The notes under the pieces are model-generated. The model saw only the letters and a program-made list of their open reading frames with translations. It was not told the DNA's origin and made no database searches. The position numbers and the translations under genes are program-made. Positions 1 to 9,002 of a stretch of 37,562 nucleotides of DNA are shown piece after piece (within the stretch, counting starts at the first letter, position 1; every line of letters begins with the position of its first letter). The stretch is from Lachnospiraceae bacterium (GTDB lineage: Bacteria; Bacillota; Clostridia; Lachnospirales; Lachnospiraceae): contig JAILCP010000003.1 of NCBI GenBank assembly GCA_024680055.1, positions 1 to 37,562 on the forward strand. The letters run 5' to 3'.

Positions 1-1651
1 CAGTTTCATTTGCCAGGTTGTTGATTTCGGTTGCAACAACGGCGAATCCTTTACCATGTTCTCCGGCACGTGCTGCCTCAATGGAAGCGTTTAAGGATAA
101 CAGGTTGATCTGATCTGCAATCTCTGCAATGGAATCAGCCAGTGATCCAATCTCACGTACAATGCCGGCCTGTTCGTTTGCTTTTTCGATATCTTTTTGA
201 CGCTCTTCGGAAATCTTAATGGCATTGTTATAAGCCTGCTGTGATTCAGCCTCAATGCTCAGTGCTCTCTTCTGAATTCCTTCTGCGTTCTCTCTACTTC
301 TGTTGGCTTCTCCGGAAAGCATCTGTACAGATGCATCCACTTCCTGAACAGAAGCATTTACTTCTTCCGTTGCTGCAGATGCACTCATCATGGCATCGTT
401 CACAGCTCTCATGTTTCCACGAATTCCATCGAAGTTGGATGATAATGTATCTGCCATACCGGTAAGCTCCTGACTGGAATCACTGATCTTCAATGACTCA
501 TCGGAAACCTGTCCAATGACAGTACGGTTGCTTTCGTACATGTCATTTAAGGAACTGGACATCTGTCCCAGCTCATCTCTTGCTCTTGCATCAATCTTAG
601 CAACGGTAAAATCGCCTTTGGCCAATTCTCCGGCAAATGCCTGTACTCTCTTTACACTCTTTACAATGGAGTTTACAAAGAACAAAATAACTGCCGCTGT
701 AACAATAACTGCAATCACAAGAATTACAATTAGTAAGTTACGAATGGAAGTGGCTGTGGCATTCATTTCCGCCTTGTCAAGAGTAACCAGAAGTTTCCAT
801 CCGGTACTGTCTACGGTATCAAAGAAGACCATGGTAGGATCCCCATTTAATTTGCATTCGGTAACTCCGGATTCATCTCCCATAACCTTGCTGCTAATTC
901 CTGCAAGGGCTGCATTGGAATCCTTGTCAAGTGTTACTGCATTGGAAACCTTGTCTGCATCGGTACTGTAAAGATAAGTTCCTTTGGAATCAAAGAACAT
1001 CGGCTCAGACTTCTTTCCTACGGTCATCTTGGAAACCTGATCCTGGATAGCTGCCAACTGAATATCTACTGTAATACATCCAATAAACTTATCATTCTTA
1101 TCGTAAATCGGAGCGTAGGTGGTTGCCATAATAGTTTGACTTGTTTCGTCATAATATGGATTGGTTACCTGTGCTTCCATTCCGGTAACAGCTTTGGCCA
1201 ATTTGTAATATTCCTGCTCAAAATAATTATACTTGGCATTGGAATATTCATCGGTATATTCGATCTTACCTCCGTCACCACGGTACCAATATGGGCCTGC
1301 GTATTTCTGATTCTTATATACACCGGATTCAAACCAGATACCGCTTCCAAGTACACAATCATGATCCTGAATCACTTTTGAGAAAATACTTTCGTATCTC
1401 TTTAAACTTGCAGTATCGTAAGTGTTACTTACGGTTCTTGAAAGGGTTGTGGCAGTTGCCTTCAACTCTGTCAATGTTCCCTCAATACTGGTTACATTGG
1501 TATTAAGAACCTCAGACGCCTTCTCCTGTGTGATACTCTGGATTGCTTCACTTGACTTCCTTGTACTCACAAGTGTTACAACCAGCATGGCGATGATTAC
1601 TACAGGAATAATTCCCACAACCATTTTTGTCCTTAAGCTTGTTTTTTTCAT
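1..1651 (-). CDS. Methyl-accepting chemotaxis protein, 3' end outside window
   Basis: About 550 residues are visible; the gene runs off the left edge inside the conserved signalling hairpin tip, so the C-terminus is missing. Order: short basic N-terminus, TM1 about residues 8-30, an extracellular dCACHE-like sensor (about 35-290, with [11 protein letters not shown]- and TYAPIYD-type segments), TM2 about 305-327, HAMP about 328-380, then the coiled-coil MCP signalling domain, ending in a stretch like the family's CheA/CheW-contacting tip ([22 protein letters not shown]). It should sense a small extracellular ligand and control CheA kinase; the ligand cannot be read from sequence. The start is an ATG at 1651 preceded by GGGAGGAG. 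It is a single gene with a 208-bp upstream gap that also holds the PilZ gene's terminator. Family assignment is firm. Confidence 0.95.
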   Translation of the reverse strand, partial: MKKTSLRTKMVVGIIPVVIIAMLVVTLVSTRKSSEAIQSITQEKASEVLNTNVTSIEGTLTELKATATTLSRTVSNTYDTASLKRYESIFSKVIQDHDCVLGSGIWFESGVYKNQKYAGPYWYRGDGGKIEYTDEYSNAKYNYFEQEYYKLAKAVTGMEAQVTNPYYDETSQTIMATTYAPIYDKNDKFIGCITVDIQLAAIQDQVSKMTVGKKSEPMFFDSKGTYLYSTDADKVSNAVTLDKDSNAALAGISSKVMGDESGVTECKLNGDPTMVFFDTVDSTGWKLLVTLDKAEMNATATSIRNLLIVILVIAVIVTAAVILFFVNSIVKSVKRVQAFAGELAKGDFTVAKIDARARDELGQMSSSLNDMYESNRTVIGQVSDESLKISDSSQELTGMADTLSSNFDGIRGNMRAVNDAMMSASAATEEVNASVQEVDASVQMLSGEANRSRENAEGIQKRALSIEAESQQAYNNAIKISEERQKDIEKANEQAGIVREIGSLADSIAEIADQINLLSLNASIEAARAGEHGKGFAVVATEINNLANET

Positions 1652-1812
1652 ATGAGATTGTCTCCTCCCTTTTAAGATAATCGAAAATGCACTAATATTA
1701 TTTTACAACATAATTCTGTAATTTTCCACACGTTCACGGTTTTATCATTAATATTATGTAGACAATTTAACTTTTTTTCAAAGCCAATTTTAATCCAATA
1801 TATTTCTTCCTA

Positions 1813-1854
1813 TAAAAAAGAATACCCACCGGAAAAGTCATCCTTGGGCATTCT
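1813..1854 (-). terminator. Rho-independent terminator of the PilZ gene
   Basis: On the minus strand a 9-bp stem (1846-1854 with 1819-1827, one G-U pair) is followed by a run of T (1813-1818). It begins a few bases after the PilZ stop codon at 1860. Confidence 0.8.
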
Positions 1855-1859
1855 ATTCA

Positions 1860-2492
1860 TTACATCATCTTATGCTGTTGTAAGTCTACCAGATAGCTGT
1901 TCACTTCTCTGCTTTCATCGCTAAAACGTCCGCCGTAAATATAGCGTCCGTCGCCAATGGCCTGTTTTCTTACCAATTGTCCTGAGACGGTAAACTTGCT
2001 TCCTAAAGACGGATCTTCAAATCGCAATACAAAATTCGGATCCATATTTATTGAAACATCTTTGTCACAAATCAGTCCAACACCGGAACCACTAAGGTCC
2101 TTTACAGTAACCTCGTAGTTGGCCCTGGAATCACCCATGCTGCAATGTCCCTTCTTATTAACACTGAATCTCTCTCTTCCTCTACGATTGGTCGATTCTG
2201 CTTCTGCACTTGCAGTAACATAATACTCTCTCTCTCCGTTATTGACTACAGAAACTATCTTTTCAACGGGAAAGGCATATAACCTATGATCCTTCGCATT
2301 GTCAATTTTCACTTCCACATTAATCTTTGCGCCTGCAAAGCTTACTGCGTAATGATTATAGCGAATTGGATCAATTTGAATAGTAGTAGGAGAAATTTTT
2401 CGAAGGACTCTCGTCTCGAACATCACCTTTTTCTTGTCTTTCTTGGCAATAAGTGAAAGCCTACTGCCTTGTTCCATTCTACCTATATTCAT
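1860..2492 (-). CDS. PilZ-domain c-di-GMP effector (YcgR-like layout)
   Basis: 210 residues. The N-terminal half (about 1-95) is a beta-rich domain like the YcgR-N/flagellar-brake region. The C-terminal half is PilZ with both c-di-GMP-binding motifs: RxxxR (R104-R108 in NRRGRER) and DxSxxG (D132-L-S134-G-S-G137). A soluble c-di-GMP receptor is therefore expected, probably acting on motility or surface behaviour; the neighbouring chemoreceptor fits this. A degenerate-GGDEF/EAL protein lies at 13311-15452. The annotated start is ATG 2492 with a weak upstream GGA; ATG 2477 (MEQGSR) has AGG five bases upstream and is a possible alternative. The gene has its own promoter and a terminator at its end, so it is monocistronic. 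Confidence in the fold is high; the downstream target is unknown. Confidence 0.88.
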   Translation of the reverse strand: MNIGRMEQGSRLSLIAKKDKKKVMFETRVLRKISPTTIQIDPIRYNHYAVSFAGAKINVEVKIDNAKDHRLYAFPVEKIVSVVNNGEREYYVTASAEAESTNRRGRERFSVNKKGHCSMGDSRANYEVTVKDLSGSGVGLICDKDVSINMDPNFVLRFEDPSLGSKFTVSGQLVRKQAIGDGRYIYGGRFSDESREVNSYLVDLQQHKMM

Positions 2493-2515
2493 ATTCCGTT
2501 TTCACCACCAACTAC

Positions 2516-2544
2516 TTTATACCATGTTTTCACAACTATTTCAA
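2516..2544 (-). promoter_or_regulatory. Sigma-70-type promoter of the PilZ gene
   Basis: -35 TTGAAA (2539-2544), 17-bp spacer, -10 TATAAA (2516-2521), about 20 bp upstream of the PilZ start codon. Confidence 0.7.
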
Positions 2545-2626
2545 TATTTCTTCACAATTTTCTTGTACTGTAGTCGGTACACTTTGGTGTCATTTTTGAA
2601 CTCAGCATTCTGTTTTGTATCTTTTT

Positions 2627-3361
2627 TTATTTTTCACCACGCAAAATCTGTTCCGCATTTTCCACCCGTTCTTTGGATGGGGAAGGGGTATCTTTTAAAT
2701 CGTAAGGAATACCCAGTTCTTCCCATTTAAAAGCACCCATATTATGAAACGGCAAAACTTCAATACGTTCTACATTATCAAGGGTCTCAATAAAGGCCCT
2801 TGTCCGTCTCAAATAGTCATCGTTATCTGTAATTCCCGGGACCAAAACGTGACGAATCCAGATTGGTTTCTTTATTTCGGAAAGATACATCATACAGTCC
2901 TGAATGTTAGCATTCTCGTGACCGGTAAGCTTTTTATGCTCCACAGGGTCGATATGCTTTATGTCAAAAAGTAAAAGGTCAGTTACTTCCATTAAGCGCT
3001 CAAACTTTTTAAACCAGGTCTCTTCTCTGGTGAAAGGTTGTCCACAGGTATCCAGACAGGTGTTGATACCACGTCTTTTTGCCTCTTCAAACAATTCCAA
3101 AAGAAAATCAATCTGTAATAAGGCTTCACCTCCGCTGACGGTAATTCCTCCCAGCTCTCCCCAGTAAGGGCGATATCTCTCTGCCATATTTAAAAGCTCA
3201 TCCACTTCCATGAGACGCATTTTATCTGTTTTATGAGCCCAGGTGTCTGCATTGTGACAATATTTGCATCGCATATCACATCCTTGTAAAAATATGATAA
3301 AACGAACGCCCGGTCCATCGACGGAACCAAAAGTTTCTATGGAATAAACTGCACCTTTCAT
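2627..3361 (-). CDS. pflA: Pyruvate formate-lyase activating enzyme (radical SAM)
   Basis: 244 residues, the usual PflA length. The N-terminus carries IETFGSVDGPG and the radical-SAM [4Fe-4S] motif CxxxCxxC (C28, C32, C35), followed by the GGE-type SAM-binding stretch (TVSGGEALLQ). It uses SAM and a reduced cluster to create the glycyl radical on PflB. The start is ATG 3361 with AAGGAGAA upstream. It lies 90 bp downstream of pflB on the same strand; a strong hairpin in the gap may lower its expression relative to pflB. Substrate assignment rests on the adjacent pflB and on close agreement with PflA rather than with other glycyl-radical activases, which usually carry an extra ferredoxin-like insert; none is present here. 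Confidence 0.96.
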   Translation of the reverse strand: MKGAVYSIETFGSVDGPGVRFIIFLQGCDMRCKYCHNADTWAHKTDKMRLMEVDELLNMAERYRPYWGELGGITVSGGEALLQIDFLLELFEEAKRRGINTCLDTCGQPFTREETWFKKFERLMEVTDLLLFDIKHIDPVEHKKLTGHENANIQDCMMYLSEIKKPIWIRHVLVPGITDNDDYLRRTRAFIETLDNVERIEVLPFHNMGAFKWEELGIPYDLKDTPSPSKERVENAEQILRGEK

Positions 3362-3400
3362 AATTAATTCTCCTTATAATATCTTCAAATTTTCCTAAAA

Positions 3401-3430
3401 TGAAAGGCCAGTTGCTGTATGCAACCGGCC
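3401..3430 (-). terminator. Hairpin between pflB and pflA (attenuating terminator or stabiliser)
   Basis: A 10-bp stem (3421-3430 with 3406-3415, one G-U pair) with a 5-base loop lies 20 bp after the pflB stop. The following tract on the minus strand is TTTCATTTT, so termination is probably partial. It could also protect the 3' end of the pflB message. Confidence 0.6.
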
Positions 3431-3451
3431 CCTCTTTATATTAATATCAAA

Positions 3452-5719
3452 TTACAGGCTTTCGTGGCAAGTACGTGCGATTACGTCAAGCTGCTGTTCT
3501 TTTGTTAAGTTAATAAACTTAACAGCGTATCCGGATACACGAATAGTGAAGTTTGCGTATTCCGGTTTTTCCGGATGATTCATAGCATCGATAAGTTTTT
3601 CTTTACCGAATACGTTTACGTTTAAGTGGTGAGATCCCTGATCGAAGTAACCATCTAAAACGTCTACCAATCTTTCTGCTCTTTCCTCATCATCATGTCC
3701 AAGTGCGGATGGGTTCATTGTCTGAGTATTGGAAATACCGTCCAATGCCCACTCATAAGGAACTTTTGCTACGGAGTTCAAAGAAGCAAGTAGTCCGTTT
3801 TGCTCTGCTCCGTAAGATGGTGATGCACCCGGTGCGAAGGATGTGAATGCTTCACGTCCATCAGGTGTTGCTCCTGTTGCCTTACCATAAACTACGTTGG
3901 AGGTAATAGTTAAAATGGATGTTGTAGGCTCAGAGTTTCTATATGTATGATGTTTCTTGATTTTTGTCATAAACTTCTTAAGAAGTTCTACACCGATTGA
4001 GTCAGCTCTGTCATCGTCGTTTCCGTATTTAGGGAAGTCTCCTTCTACCTTATAGTCAACAACAAGACCTGTTTCTTCGTCACGAACACATTTTACCTTT
4101 GCATACTTAATCGCAGAAAGGGAATCGATTACGTGTGAGAAACCAGCAATACCGGTAGCGAATGTACGACGTACATTGGTATCGATCAATGCCATTTCAG
4201 CTGCTTCGTAGTAATATTTATCATGCATGTACTGGATAAGATTTAAAATGTTTACATATAAATCTGCTAACCAGTCTAACATTACATCATATTTTGCAAC
4301 TACTTCATCATAATCAAGGTATTCAGAAGTAATTGGCGCATATGCAGGTGCAACCTGCATTGGTTTTCCGGCTTTGTCAAGGAACTTCTCATCACGTCCA
4401 CCGTTGATTGCGTAAAGAAGTGCTTTTGCAAGGTTAGCTCTTGCTCCGAAGAACTGCATTTCTTTACCTGTCTGTGTAGCAGATACACAACAGCAGATGC
4501 TGTAGTCATCGCCCCATACAGGACGCATAACATCATCGTTTTCATACTGAATGGAAGATGTTACTACAGAAATATGAGCCGCATACTTACGGAAGTTCTT
4601 TGGAAGTCTCTTAGAGTAAAGAACTGTTAAGTTTGGTTCCGGTGCCGGTCCCATATTCTCTAATGTATGTAAGAAACGGTAATCTGTCTTAGTAATCATG
4701 TGACGTCCGTCTCCACCAAGACCACCAACCTCAAGTGTAGCCCATACAGGGTCACCGGAGAACAGGTTGTTGTAAGATGGAATACGAGCGAATTTTACCA
4801 TACGTAATTTCATTGCGAAATGGTCGATTAATTCCTGTGCTTCAACTTCTGTGATTGTTCCGTTTTCTAAGTCTCTGTTAATATAGATATCAAGGAAAGT
4901 AGATACACGACCTACACTCATTGCAGCTCCATTCTGAGTCTTGATTGCTGCAAGATATCCAAAGTATAACCACTGAACTGCCTCTTTTGCATTCTGGGCA
5001 GGTTTTGAAATATCAAATCCGTAAAGGCTTGCCATTTCTTTCATACCCTTTAATGCTTTGATCTGCTCTGCAAGTTCTTCTCTCTGACGGATGGTGTCAT
5101 CTGTCATTGTGTTATCACCGCAGTTTGCAAGGTCATACTGTTTCTTTTCGATTAAGAAGTCGATTCCGTAAAGAGCAACTCTTCTGTAGTCACCAACAAT
5201 ACGTCCACGGCTGTATGTATCAGGAAGTCCTGTTACGATGTGGCAGTGACGTGCATCTTTCATCTCTTTTGTATAAGCATCAAATACTGCCTGGTTATGT
5301 GTTTTATGATAATCGGTAAAAATCTTGTGGAATTTAGGATTTACTTTAAATCCGTATGTTTCTGCAGCCTGCTCAGCCATTTTAATACCACCATATGGCA
5401 TAAATGCTCTCTTAAGTGGCTTATCTGTCTGAAGGCCAACAATCTTCTCAAGATCTTTTTTGCTTTCATCAAGATATCCAGGACCGTATGCTGTTAATCC
5501 TGTTACAACTTCTGTCTCACACTCAAGAACTCCACCGTTTTCATGTTCTTTCTTCTGAAGTACCTGAAGTTCTCCCCAAAGAGTGTTTGTTGCATCTGTT
5601 GGTCCTGCTAAGAAGGATTCATCCCCTTCATACTGTGTATAGTTATGCTGGATAAAGTCACGTACATTAACGTCAGTTAACCAATGGCCTCCATTGAAGC
5701 CCTTCCATTCATCTCTCAT
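3452..5719 (-). CDS. pflB: Formate C-acetyltransferase (pyruvate formate-lyase)
   Basis: 755 residues, full length. It converts pyruvate and CoA to acetyl-CoA and formate through a glycyl radical. The C-terminal radical loop RVSGYA places the radical on G730. The active-site cysteines lie in a run of three (C409-C411) before VS; by comparison with the E. coli Cys-Cys pair the catalytic pair is C410-C411. The following [15 protein letters not shown] stretch is typical of PflB and separates it from glycerol or choline glycyl-radical enzymes. ATG 5719 has a GGAGAA Shine-Dalgarno. Expression is expected to be oxygen- or redox-controlled through the Fnr-type box upstream. It forms a pair with pflA and probably supports mixed-acid fermentation. 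Confidence 0.98.
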   Translation of the reverse strand: MRDEWKGFNGGHWLTDVNVRDFIQHNYTQYEGDESFLAGPTDATNTLWGELQVLQKKEHENGGVLECETEVVTGLTAYGPGYLDESKKDLEKIVGLQTDKPLKRAFMPYGGIKMAEQAAETYGFKVNPKFHKIFTDYHKTHNQAVFDAYTKEMKDARHCHIVTGLPDTYSRGRIVGDYRRVALYGIDFLIEKKQYDLANCGDNTMTDDTIRQREELAEQIKALKGMKEMASLYGFDISKPAQNAKEAVQWLYFGYLAAIKTQNGAAMSVGRVSTFLDIYINRDLENGTITEVEAQELIDHFAMKLRMVKFARIPSYNNLFSGDPVWATLEVGGLGGDGRHMITKTDYRFLHTLENMGPAPEPNLTVLYSKRLPKNFRKYAAHISVVTSSIQYENDDVMRPVWGDDYSICCCVSATQTGKEMQFFGARANLAKALLYAINGGRDEKFLDKAGKPMQVAPAYAPITSEYLDYDEVVAKYDVMLDWLADLYVNILNLIQYMHDKYYYEAAEMALIDTNVRRTFATGIAGFSHVIDSLSAIKYAKVKCVRDEETGLVVDYKVEGDFPKYGNDDDRADSIGVELLKKFMTKIKKHHTYRNSEPTTSILTITSNVVYGKATGATPDGREAFTSFAPGASPSYGAEQNGLLASLNSVAKVPYEWALDGISNTQTMNPSALGHDDEERAERLVDVLDGYFDQGSHHLNVNVFGKEKLIDAMNHPEKPEYANFTIRVSGYAVKFINLTKEQQLDVIARTCHESL

Positions 5720-5786
5720 GTTTGTTCTCCTTTAATAAATCCTTTATAAGCGCTTACCGGTGTTCGTTAATCTTTTGTCATGTGAT

Positions 5787-5792
5787 ACTATA
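5787..5792 (-). promoter_or_regulatory. -10 element of the pflB promoter
   Basis: TATAGT preceded by TG one base upstream (extended -10). No good -35 hexamer is present at the right distance (ATGTTA), as expected for an activator-dependent promoter. The predicted transcription start is near 5780, giving a leader of about 60 nt. Confidence 0.6.
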
Positions 5793-5814
5793 ACAATTAA
5801 CCACAGTTCTAACA

Positions 5815-5828
5815 TTGATTCAAATCAA
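5815..5828 (-). promoter_or_regulatory. Perfect Fnr/Crp-family box upstream of pflB
   Basis: TTGATTCAAATCAA, an exact match to the Fnr consensus TTGAT-N4-ATCAA. Its centre (5821.5) lies about 41.5 bp upstream of the start predicted from the extended -10 at 5787-5792. This is the classical class II activator position. The Crp/Fnr-type gene immediately upstream is the obvious candidate regulator. Confidence 0.85.
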
Positions 5829-5844
5829 GTTTTGTTGAGTTTTT

Positions 5845-5872
5845 TTTAAAAGTCGCCAAATTGGCTTTTAAA
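5845..5872 (-). terminator. A/T-rich inverted repeat after the crp/fnr-type gene
   Basis: TTTAAAAG (5845-5852) pairs with CTTTTAAA (5865-5872) around a GCC..GGC core. It sits between the regulator's stop codon and the Fnr box. On the minus strand it is followed by A rather than T, so it is not a textbook terminator; it may still end or pause the regulator's transcript. Confidence 0.35.
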
Positions 5873-5897
5873 TTTTTAAATTTAAAATACAATATTT

Positions 5898-6644
5898 TTA
5901 GCCCTGATAGACGTCTCTCAAAACATCACGATCCAACACACGTATCTGACCATGTCCCAGTCGCTTGATGGCACCGCTTTGTTCCAACATCTGGAACTTT
6001 CTGCTTACGGTTTCTGCCCGAAGATTAATCACAGCTGCAATATCTTCCAGTTTCAATGCCACGTCTCTGTCGTGACTGCGTTCCACCGTATACAGCAAAA
6101 AGCCCGCAAGTCTTGCGGTAGGATCTTTAGTGGCAAGCAACATATTGCGCTCGTTGGCATCATGAAGTTTTCGGCTGAGCATCATAATAATTCGCATGGA
6201 CATTTCCGGGTCCTCTGCAATTTTGATAAAATCATTTTTGTGAATCTTAACAATGGATACCTTGGTTAATGCCACAGCAGAATAATGATATTCACAGTCA
6301 CCAAGAAACATACTTTCCCAAATGGTGTCCTGATCGGAAAGAATCATAATAATATTTTCCCTGCCAAGAACATCAATACGTGAAAGCTTCACCCTTCCGC
6401 TGAGAATCACCATGACAGAATCCACCTGCTGACCCTCTTCAAAAAGATAGCTTCCCCTTTGATACGTAATATGCTCCGAATTTTTTATTAATTTTTCCTG
6501 CACTTCCTCCGGCAAATTCTCCAAAAGAGGAATATTCCAGACATTACCCTTCAAAAGTACTGCCTCCTTCATTTTATTCAATGTTTCCTCTGCACCGTTT
6601 TTTGGGTTAGTTTCTTCTAACTCCAACTCCATACTATATAGCAA
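5898..6644 (-). CDS. Crp/Fnr-family transcription regulator
   Basis: 248 residues from a TTG start at 6644. GGAG lies seven bases before this TTG; ATG 6632 would be 19 bases away, so the TTG is preferred. A cyclic-nucleotide-binding-like beta-roll (about 35-150) is followed by a dimer helix and a winged HTH. The recognition helix contains E211-T-V-S214-R215, the E--SR pattern Fnr uses to read TTGAT, which matches the box at 5815-5828. Only one cysteine (C117) is present, so an Fnr-type [4Fe-4S] sensor cluster is not possible; the signal may be a small effector, another redox input or partner-dependent. It is transcribed toward pflB and probably activates it. Confidence 0.9.
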   Translation of the reverse strand: MLYSMELELEETNPKNGAEETLNKMKEAVLLKGNVWNIPLLENLPEEVQEKLIKNSEHITYQRGSYLFEEGQQVDSVMVILSGRVKLSRIDVLGRENIIMILSDQDTIWESMFLGDCEYHYSAVALTKVSIVKIHKNDFIKIAEDPEMSMRIIMMLSRKLHDANERNMLLATKDPTARLAGFLLYTVERSHDRDVALKLEDIAAVINLRAETVSRKFQMLEQSGAIKRLGHGQIRVLDRDVLRDVYQG

Positions 6645-6687
6645 ACAAACACTCCGTGCAAGAGGCTTTTTATAAAATACAACATTT

Positions 6688-6702
6688 TTTTACAATGTAA
6701 AA
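6688..6702. promoter_or_regulatory. 15-bp palindrome upstream of the crp/fnr-type gene
   Basis: TTTTACAATGTAAAA, perfectly symmetric about a central base, 44-58 bp upstream of the TTG start. Position and symmetry suggest an operator for a dimeric regulator. It does not match the TTGAT-N4-ATCAA box, so autoregulation by the same protein is not shown. Confidence 0.4.
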
Positions 6703-6712
6703 GCATTGAACC

Positions 6713-6754
6713 AAAAAAATACCCTCTTTATCCTTTCACAGATAAAAAGGGTAT
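6713..6754 (-). terminator. Rho-independent terminator of the nitroreductase gene
   Basis: A 14-bp stem (6741-6754 with 6719-6732, one wobble pair) with an 8-base loop is followed on the minus strand by seven T (6713-6719). Confidence 0.9.
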
Positions 6755-6782
6755 GTTAATTATATTTAATCTTGATTATTTC

Positions 6783-7325
6783 CTAGAAAAATCGTGCGAT
6801 TTCATCAACGGATTTTCTCTTTGGTTTTGCAGAAATTCCTTCCGTTGCATATCCCACTGCAATGACAGACATAATCTGCTCATCTTCCGGAATGCTTAAA
6901 AGTTCGGTTAAAACCTTCTCATCACGAAGTCCCATAATCAAAGTATCCACACCAAGTTCCTTGCCCTTGGCAATCAGCAACATATCATGAAGTCCCAAAT
7001 CATAGGCACCCCATCCGTTACCTACTTCGTTGTCCGGCTCTCCTGTATTTTTATTAAATCCGGATATATTTTTCTTGAAAGTTGTTACAATAAAAGCAGG
7101 TGCTTTTGCTGTACTGTTCTGATTAAAACCAGGGAGCACTTCACTTCTTACACGTTCCACCATATTCTCTGAAGTAACGCAATAATACCTTGAAGTCTGA
7201 GAATTCTTCCAGGACGGTGCTTCCATTGCGGCAAGTACCATCTCTTCCACTACCTCGGCAGATACCGGTTCACCATTGAAACTTCTCACGCTCTGGCGTG
7301 CTTTAATTACCTCTTGAAATTCCAT
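6783..7325 (-). CDS. Nitroreductase-family FMN oxidoreductase
   Basis: 180 residues from ATG 7325, which has GGAGGG seven bases upstream; an in-frame upstream Met at 7358 lacks such a site and overlaps a terminator. The N-terminal VIKARQSVRSFNGEPV stretch and the EAPSWKNSQTSRYY segment are typical of the short NADH-dependent nitroreductase family, which binds FMN at the dimer interface. The C-terminal GYATEG...KRKSVDEIARF matches the conserved family end. These enzymes reduce quinones, flavins or nitro compounds; the physiological substrate is unknown. A terminator for the kinase gene lies just upstream of its ribosome site, so it is either read through or uses a promoter inside that gene. 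Confidence 0.9.
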   Translation of the reverse strand: MEFQEVIKARQSVRSFNGEPVSAEVVEEMVLAAMEAPSWKNSQTSRYYCVTSENMVERVRSEVLPGFNQNSTAKAPAFIVTTFKKNISGFNKNTGEPDNEVGNGWGAYDLGLHDMLLIAKGKELGVDTLIMGLRDEKVLTELLSIPEDEQIMSVIAVGYATEGISAKPKRKSVDEIARFF

Positions 7326-7350
7326 ACAAAATCCCTCCGTCACTTTTTTC

Positions 7351-7385
7351 AAAAACAACTAAATTATATAAAAAGATTAGTTGTT
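7351..7385 (-). terminator. Terminator at the end of the two-component operon
   Basis: A perfect 9-bp stem AACAACTAA/TTAGTTGTT (7377-7385 with 7354-7362) includes the kinase stop codon and is followed by five T on the minus strand. The stem is A/T-rich, so read-through into the nitroreductase is plausible. Confidence 0.6.
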
Positions 7386-8993
7386 TGGCAAGTCGCAAGG
7401 CAAGGTCACTGCAAACCAGCAGCCTTTTTCATTGTCCAAAAGGGTAAGGTCTCCTCCATGCTCAAGCACAATACGTTTTGCTATGGAAAGTCCAAGGCCG
7501 GTGCCCTTTCCACTCCTTCTTGCATCATCCCCAATCACAAAAGGCTCAAAAATATGGTCTTTTAGCTCCTCTGAAATGCCTTCCCCATCATCACCGATGT
7601 AAAGGGTCACCTCAGATTCCTTCTTTTCCAGTTTTACATGGATGACACTGCCGCTAGGGTTATGTTTTGTGGCGTTGCCCACAATATTTCCAAATACCCG
7701 CTGCATTTGCCCACCGTCAAACTTCAGTTTGATTTCATCCTCCGGAATATCCACATCCAGCTCAAATCCGGAAAGATCCAGCGCCTCATATTCCTGGGCA
7801 AAATACTCTCTCACAAACTCTGTGTAGTTCCCTTCTTTCAAATCCAAAGAAAAATCCGGATGTTCCAGCTGACTGTACTGCGCAAACTGGTTAATCAATT
7901 CATTTAAAAGGTCTGCTTTTTTATAAATGGCCTTCAAATAGGCTTTGGTCTTTTCTTCCCCTGTAACACCGTCATCAATGGCCTTGGAATAGCCTAAAAT
8001 CACAGTGATTGGCGTTTTCAAATCATGGGAAATGTCCGCCAGCATTTTCTGCTTTTGTTCTTTTTCCTTTTTGTTCTCAAGCTCTCCTTTGGCAATGGTA
8101 TCCGACATGTTGTTAAAAGTTTCAATCATGTCCCTCAGCTCCGTTGGGCCCTCCACCAAAGGAAGTCGCTCTTTTTGTCCCGTGGCAAAATTCTCCATGC
8201 CCTCTCTCAGCACATCCAAAGGAATCTTAATGCTGTTTTTAATACTCATGGCCACAAGGAAAATGAGAAGCACCAGAGCAATCACATAGGCACTGATTCC
8301 AAGGTATAACAATCGTTTATAGTGTTCCTCGTAGACATGATCTTCACTGCTTCGATCGTGTATCACAACGTAATAAGTCTCCCCTTCACTGGTGGAGACG
8401 TACTTGCTGATGTTGCTGCCTCCATCCCCTTCCTGAAACAGCAGGTCCATTTCTTTATAGGATAAAAGCTCTCCTTTTTCCAAAAAATCCAAATCAGAAT
8501 ATAAAATCATTCCGTTGTCATCAAAAATAAAAGTTCCTATGGGAATAAAGCCAAAATCATTCTCCGTACTATCCTCTTCATATAAAGTGGCCACTACGCG
8601 ATAATGCTCTCCAATTTGTTCTATTTCCACCTCATAATAAGCACCGGATTGTATGCTCGGAAGGAGATTTACAAATTTTTCAGAATAAGACCCTTCTGCC
8701 TTTCCTTTGGAGTTATACACCACATTCAGTGCCGAATCCAGCACTTCGATGTAACCCTTTTTACCGTATACATCGGTATCCATAATATCCTGGTAATCCT
8801 TGGCTGTAATGGCCTGATCCCAAGCTGAAAACCGAATGTCATCCTCGTCTTTTGTGGAATAAGAAGTATACTCTCCCACCACTCTCATAAGAAGAAGCCC
8901 CAGTAAAACTGCGGCCAAAATCAAAATAATAAAGCTGCCTATAATTTTTGTATACAGGCTGTGCAACTTCTTTTTACCTTGTGCTTTTGTCAT
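7377..8993 (-). CDS. Sensor histidine kinase (HAMP-HisKA-HATPase)
   Basis: 538 residues. TM1 is at about 12-35, an extracellular sensor of about 190 residues follows (35-230), then TM2 (about 230-250), HAMP (about 250-300), HisKA with H323 in SHDLKTP, and an HATPase_c domain with N-box (GNIVGNATKHN), DDGEGIS and GKGTGLGLSIAKR boxes. All catalytic motifs are intact. It should phosphorylate the response regulator encoded nine bases upstream. ATG 8993 has GAGGAG upstream. The extracellular domain is large enough to bind a ligand, but no named sensor family was recognised. Confidence 0.95.
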   Translation of the reverse strand: MTKAQGKKKLHSLYTKIIGSFIILILAAVLLGLLLMRVVGEYTSYSTKDEDDIRFSAWDQAITAKDYQDIMDTDVYGKKGYIEVLDSALNVVYNSKGKAEGSYSEKFVNLLPSIQSGAYYEVEIEQIGEHYRVVATLYEEDSTENDFGFIPIGTFIFDDNGMILYSDLDFLEKGELLSYKEMDLLFQEGDGGSNISKYVSTSEGETYYVVIHDRSSEDHVYEEHYKRLLYLGISAYVIALVLLIFLVAMSIKNSIKIPLDVLREGMENFATGQKERLPLVEGPTELRDMIETFNNMSDTIAKGELENKKEKEQKQKMLADISHDLKTPITVILGYSKAIDDGVTGEEKTKAYLKAIYKKADLLNELINQFAQYSQLEHPDFSLDLKEGNYTEFVREYFAQEYEALDLSGFELDVDIPEDEIKLKFDGGQMQRVFGNIVGNATKHNPSGSVIHVKLEKKESEVTLYIGDDGEGISEELKDHIFEPFVIGDDARRSGKGTGLGLSIAKRIVLEHGGDLTLLDNEKGCWFAVTLPCDLPNN

Positions 8994-9002
8994 AAAGCTC
9001 CT

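Noticed and set aside
7326-7358. Upstream Met start for the nitroreductase
   Set aside because: It lies in the terminator region of the kinase gene without a ribosome site; ATG 7325 has GGAGGG at ideal spacing.
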